Source: Actinomycetota bacterium
Lineage (GTDB): Bacteria; Actinomycetota; Actinomycetes; Streptosporangiales; Streptosporangiaceae
Assembly: GCA_003140115.1 (NCBI GenBank)
Contig: PLIQ01000102.1
Location: 1-8,346 of the forward strand
Reading direction: 5' to 3'
DNA length: 8,346 nt
The first letter of the stretch is position 1. The number at the start of each line of letters is the position of its first letter. Both the position numbers and the translations under genes were made by a program. This document shows, in pieces, positions 5,861 through 8,346 of the stretch. The notes beneath the pieces are model-generated. The model did not search any database, was not told where the DNA came from, and worked only from the letters and a program-made list of their open reading frames with translations.

Positions 5861-7384
5861 TCAGGCGGCCCGGTTGGCGTTTCGCGGCCGATGAGCCCGC
5901 TGGGGCCGGCGGCCAGGCTGCGCGGCGCCGCCCGAGAAGCCCTCACGGGTAACGGCCGACGGGCGGCGGCTGCTCCCGGAGTAGTGATCAGGGCCGGACT
6001 TGTCGCGCGAGGCCACCCGGGCATGCTGCGGGGCCGGCGGCACGGGCGTGCCCGACGTGGCGATCTGCCGGACCAGGTGATGCCCGGTCGCGACCTCATC
6101 GCTGGCCGCGGTGACGCCCGCCGCGTCGTGCAGCCGCTGGAGCTCACGGACCTGGCCGCGCTCCACCAGCGCGATGACCATGCCGGTGGCTCCGGCCCGG
6201 GCCGTGCGGCCCGAACGGTGCAGGTAGTCCTTGTGGTCGTTCGGCGGGTCGAACTGCACAACCAGGTCCACGTCGTCCACGTGGATGCCGCGGGCCGCGA
6301 CGTCGGTGGCGACCAGGACCCGGGGATGCCCGGCGGCGAACGCGTCCAGGGCCCGTTGCCGCTGGTTCTGGTTCCGGTCGCCGTGGATGGCCGCGGCCTC
6401 GACCCCGGTCCTGGACAGCTGCTTGGCCAGCCGGTCCGCGCCGTGCTTGGTGCGGACGAAGAAGAGCGTCCGTCCCGGTCGGCTGGCGATCTCCGCCGCG
6501 ACCGGCACCTTGTCCTGGGCGGACAGGACCAGCACCCGGTGCTCGGCGGGTCCGGAATCGGTCGAGGAGGTGACCGCGTGCAGCGCGGGATCGTGGATAT
6601 AGGTCGTCACCAGCTGGCCGACGCCGCGGTCCAGGGTCGCGGAGAAGAACATCCGCTGGCCGTCCCGGGGCGTCTCGTCGAGGATGCGGGTGACCGCGGG
6701 CATGAAGCCCAGGTCGGCCATGTGGTCCGCCTCGTCGAGCACGGTGACCTGGACGCCGGACAGCGTGCAGGCCCGCCGCTCGAGCAGGTCGATGAGCCGG
6801 CCTGGCGTGGCCACGACCACATCGGCGGAGCGCACGAGGGCCACCTGCCTGCTGATCGACACCCCGCCGTAGACCGTGGTGATGCTGACGCCGACGCTGC
6901 GGCCCAGCGGCTCGAGCGCGTCGGCGACCTGCTGGGCGAGCTCGCGGGTCGGGACCAGGATCAGGCCGCGGGGGGCCCGCTCGCGACGCGGGCCCGTGCC
7001 GCCCGCGAGCCTGGTCAGCAGCGGAAGGCCGAAGGCCAGCGTCTTGCCCGACCCGGTCTGGGCGCGGCCGAGCACGTCGCGGCCGGCCAGCGCATCGGGA
7101 AGCGCCCGGGCCTGGATCGCGAACGGCTCGTGGATGTCACGCGCCGCCAGCGCGCGGACCAGGCGGTCGTCCAGGCCCAGCTCGGCGAACGTGGCCGCCG
7201 TCGGCTGCGGTGCCGCGGCGGCGGCGTCCAGGGCGAGATCAAGCTCGGAATGCGGTTCAACGCGCCGCGCGCGGGGTGGCTGGGGGTGCCGTGCCGCGGC
7301 CGGGCCGCGGCGAGTGGCGGTGCGCTCGGCGCCTCGACCGTAACGGTCGGACGACGCGCGCGGACGCCTGGAACTGTGGGGCAT
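5861..7384 (-). CDS. DEAD-box ATP-dependent RNA helicase
   Basis: The protein has 507 residues with both RecA-like domains and all motifs intact: upstream Phe66 and Q-motif Gln91, motif I AQTGSGKT (108-115), Ia PTRELA (145-150), Ib TPGR (193-196), II DEAD (217-220), III SAT (248-250), IV LFFVRTK (307-313), V ATDVAARGI (359-367) and VI HRSGRTARAG (389-398). It unwinds short RNA duplexes or remodels RNA-protein complexes using ATP. Both ends are disordered-looking and basic (1-45 and about 452-507), typical of RNA-binding extensions in RhlE/DeaD-like proteins. The ATG at 7384 has GGAG eight bases upstream. No strong terminator follows; the MFS promoter begins just past the stop. Precise subfamily and target (ribosome assembly, cold-shock mRNA, decay) cannot be assigned from the sequence. 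Confidence 0.95.
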   Translation of the reverse strand: MPHSSRRPRASSDRYGRGAERTATRRGPAAARHPQPPRARRVEPHSELDLALDAAAAAPQPTAATFAELGLDDRLVRALAARDIHEPFAIQARALPDALAGRDVLGRAQTGSGKTLAFGLPLLTRLAGGTGPRRERAPRGLILVPTRELAQQVADALEPLGRSVGVSITTVYGGVSISRQVALVRSADVVVATPGRLIDLLERRACTLSGVQVTVLDEADHMADLGFMPAVTRILDETPRDGQRMFFSATLDRGVGQLVTTYIHDPALHAVTSSTDSGPAEHRVLVLSAQDKVPVAAEIASRPGRTLFFVRTKHGADRLAKQLSRTGVEAAAIHGDRNQNQRQRALDAFAAGHPRVLVATDVAARGIHVDDVDLVVQFDPPNDHKDYLHRSGRTARAGATGMVIALVERGQVRELQRLHDAAGVTAASDEVATGHHLVRQIATSGTPVPPAPQHARVASRDKSGPDHYSGSSRRPSAVTREGFSGGAAQPGRRPQRAHRPRNANRAA

Positions 7385-7590
7385 GCAGAAAACTCCATCG
7401 GTGGTTCGGGGGTCGCATGCTCGACAGACGTTAACGACAACGGCGAACGGCTTACTGAGCCGAACTGCTCACACAGCGACCGGCGGGCTGCTCGCCCGCG
7501 GAGCGGCGGCGAAGATCGCCACACTGACTGCAAGGCTATCAGCAGGGTGTTGTATTCCCGTGCGGTACCCCGGAGAGCAGAGTAGTCCGG
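7385..7590 (-). other. 206-base spacer between ureD and the helicase gene, with hairpins
   Basis: No gene is visible here. On the minus strand, directly after the ureD stop, is a weak hairpin (arms CCGGA/TCCGG, 7570-7590, 11-base loop) without a T-run, a poor terminator candidate. Nearer the helicase are three small perfect stems: 7508-7520 (GGCGA-AGA-TCGCC), 7483-7499 (GCGGGC-TGCTC-GCCCGC) and 7448-7462 (CGGCT/AGCCG, 5-base loop). I found no convincing -35/-10 pair for the helicase. If transcription starts within or above this spacer, the helicase mRNA would have a structured leader. GC-rich DNA makes such stems common, so the significance is uncertain. Confidence 0.4.
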
Positions 7591-8295
7591 TCAAGCGAAC
7601 AGCGCGGCATCGCGCAGTCCGGCCAGCTCACGTGCTGCGTCGGCCGCGTCGTCGGCGAGCACGGTGACCAGCAGCGTGTGCTCATCGACCCGCTGAGCGG
7701 CGGCCGCCGGACCGGCGACGACGGTCCGGGCCGCGACCGCCGGACCGGCGATCAGCGCGCAGGCCAGCACCCGGTGCCCGCTGGTCAGCCCGGGATCCAG
7801 CTCGACGAACTGCCGCAGTACCGGCCGCCCGGCCCGGGTCACATCCCAGCGCACGGTGGCCCGCCCCGGCCCCTCCCCGGTCCGGCCGAGCACGATCAGC
7901 TCATGCCACTCCACCGCCGCGTCCGCGCTCAGCACGAGCTCCAGCCGCACGTCCACCTGGCTGCCCGCGCAGACGATCAGCGCCCCCGGGTCTGCCACCA
8001 GGGCGGCCCCCTCGGCCAGCTCGGCGTAGACCGACAGCGACGCGGCCGCGCAGCTGCCCCGGCCCTGGGCCAGGCTGGCCCCGGTCGCCCGCAGGACGGC
8101 CCGAGCGCCCGTGCGCAGGCGCAATTCGAGCGACAGGTCATCCCCGGCCAGGGGGCCGGCCGCCGTGCCGACCAGGCGCAGCTCGCACCAGTCGCAGGCA
8201 TCGCCGTGCACCTGCCGCAGCGTCAGCGGCGGCGCGCAGGCCAGCTCGCCCAGCACGCCGCCGGGCTCGATGACCGCGGTCGTCCGCGCGATCAC
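7591..8295 (-). CDS. ureD: urease accessory protein UreD
   Basis: The protein has 234 residues, slightly shorter than usual (about 250-280). UreD (UreH) forms a complex with UreF and UreG on the urease apoprotein and helps deliver nickel to its active site in the cytoplasm. Family features are visible: LVGTAAGPLAGDDLSLELRL (41-60), corresponding to the conserved GGxxxGD region, TGARAVLRATGAS (62-74), the beta-strand segment DPGALIVCAGSQVDVRLEL (102-120), and VEWHELIVLGRTGEG (128-142), matching the conserved E-x-x-x-x-GR motif. The GTG at 8295 overlaps the stop of the preceding frame as GTGA, the usual linkage in ure operons. The frame stays open to the right edge, so a longer N-terminus cannot be excluded. 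As ureD is commonly last in actinobacterial ure clusters, the structural genes ureABC and ureF/ureG are expected beyond the right edge. Confidence 0.9.
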   Translation of the reverse strand: MIARTTAVIEPGGVLGELACAPPLTLRQVHGDACDWCELRLVGTAAGPLAGDDLSLELRLRTGARAVLRATGASLAQGRGSCAAASLSVYAELAEGAALVADPGALIVCAGSQVDVRLELVLSADAAVEWHELIVLGRTGEGPGRATVRWDVTRAGRPVLRQFVELDPGLTSGHRVLACALIAGPAVAARTVVAGPAAAAQRVDEHTLLVTVLADDAADAARELAGLRDAALFA

Positions 8296-8346
8296 GCGAG
8301 CGTCCAGGCGGTCACGGGGGTCCGGGCGGTCACGGTCGTCCGGGCG
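8292..8346 (-). CDS. C-terminal end of an upstream gene, possibly ureG
   Basis: Only the last 17 codons and the stop are in the window (ending TVTARTPVTAWTLA). The stop TGA at 8294-8292 overlaps the GTG of ureD as GTGA. Position suggests a ure gene, most often ureG at this place in actinobacteria. The residues visible do not carry any recognisable family motif, so identity rests on context alone. This tail is built from the 18-base repeat described separately. Confidence 0.45.
   Translation of the reverse strand, partial: ARTTVTARTPVTAWTLA
8302..8346. repeat. 18-base tandem repeat, 2.5 copies, reaching the window edge
   Basis: Units start at 8302, 8320 and 8338, each beginning GTCC(A/G)GGCG and continuing GTCACGG. 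A degenerate copy begins at 8282 inside the start of ureD. The period is six codons, so in the upstream gene's frame it gives repeated T-(V/P)-V/T-T-A-R/W-T-like residues, and in the ureD frame (if extended) repeats of RPD(D/P)RD. The array may continue past the edge. Confidence 0.7.

Noticed and set aside
5849..7585. 578-codon plus-strand open frame
   Set aside because: It is antisense to a DEAD-box helicase with every motif intact; the translation is low-complexity Arg/Gly/Asp-rich.
7570..7590. Hairpin after ureD as an intrinsic terminator
   Set aside because: Only a 5-base stem with an 11-base loop and no T-run; too weak to call.
1..8346. Mobile element, phage, CRISPR or defence island
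   Set aside because: No transposase, integrase, spaced direct repeats, terminal inverted repeats, tRNA or recognised defence gene is visible.

Overview
The window is GC-rich (about 70% by eye). Its gene pairs overlap tightly (ATGA, GTGA, TGATG), several starts are GTG or TTG, and every gene has long antisense shadow frames. Together with the protein families present (DUF3618, a DHA2-type exporter, an actinobacterial-style DEAD-box helicase, UreD), this points to a chromosome segment of a high-GC actinobacterium. I cannot name a genus. I see no tRNA, rRNA, insertion sequence, integrase or CRISPR array. No gap between genes exceeds about 265 bases.

Left part (1-1669, minus strand): a secreted lipoprotein gene is followed by a membrane-anchored FtsH-like AAA+ ATPase whose 3' end lies outside the window. 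The two share a 4-base stop/start overlap, so they probably work as a pair at the cell envelope. The gap 1670-1933 separates this pair from a divergent rightward group. It carries a likely -10 box and three inverted repeats, one of them containing a 14-base stretch identical to the core of the E. coli lac operator.

Middle part (1934-4006, plus strand): a small DUF3618 protein with a C-terminal membrane anchor, a YnfA/UPF0060 four-helix membrane protein, and a PLP-dependent Orn/Lys/Arg-type decarboxylase. The last two are joined stop-to-start (TGATG). A reasonable guess is an amine-producing enzyme translationally coupled to a small SMR-like membrane protein.

Right part (3917-8346, minus strand): reading in transcription order from the right edge, the last codons of an unidentified gene overlap ureD (urease accessory protein) by GTGA. 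After a 206-base spacer with several small hairpins comes a DEAD-box RNA helicase. After a further 97-base spacer comes a 14-TM DHA2-type MFS exporter. The exporter has its own well-placed promoter, directly followed by a 34-base near-perfect palindrome that looks like a MarR/TetR-type operator. The exporter's 3' end runs 90 bases into the convergent decarboxylase gene.

Most genes belong to known families. The less ordinary points are the lipoprotein/AAA+ pair, the ynfA-decarboxylase coupling, the exporter operator, the convergent coding overlap and an 18-base tandem repeat at the right edge.
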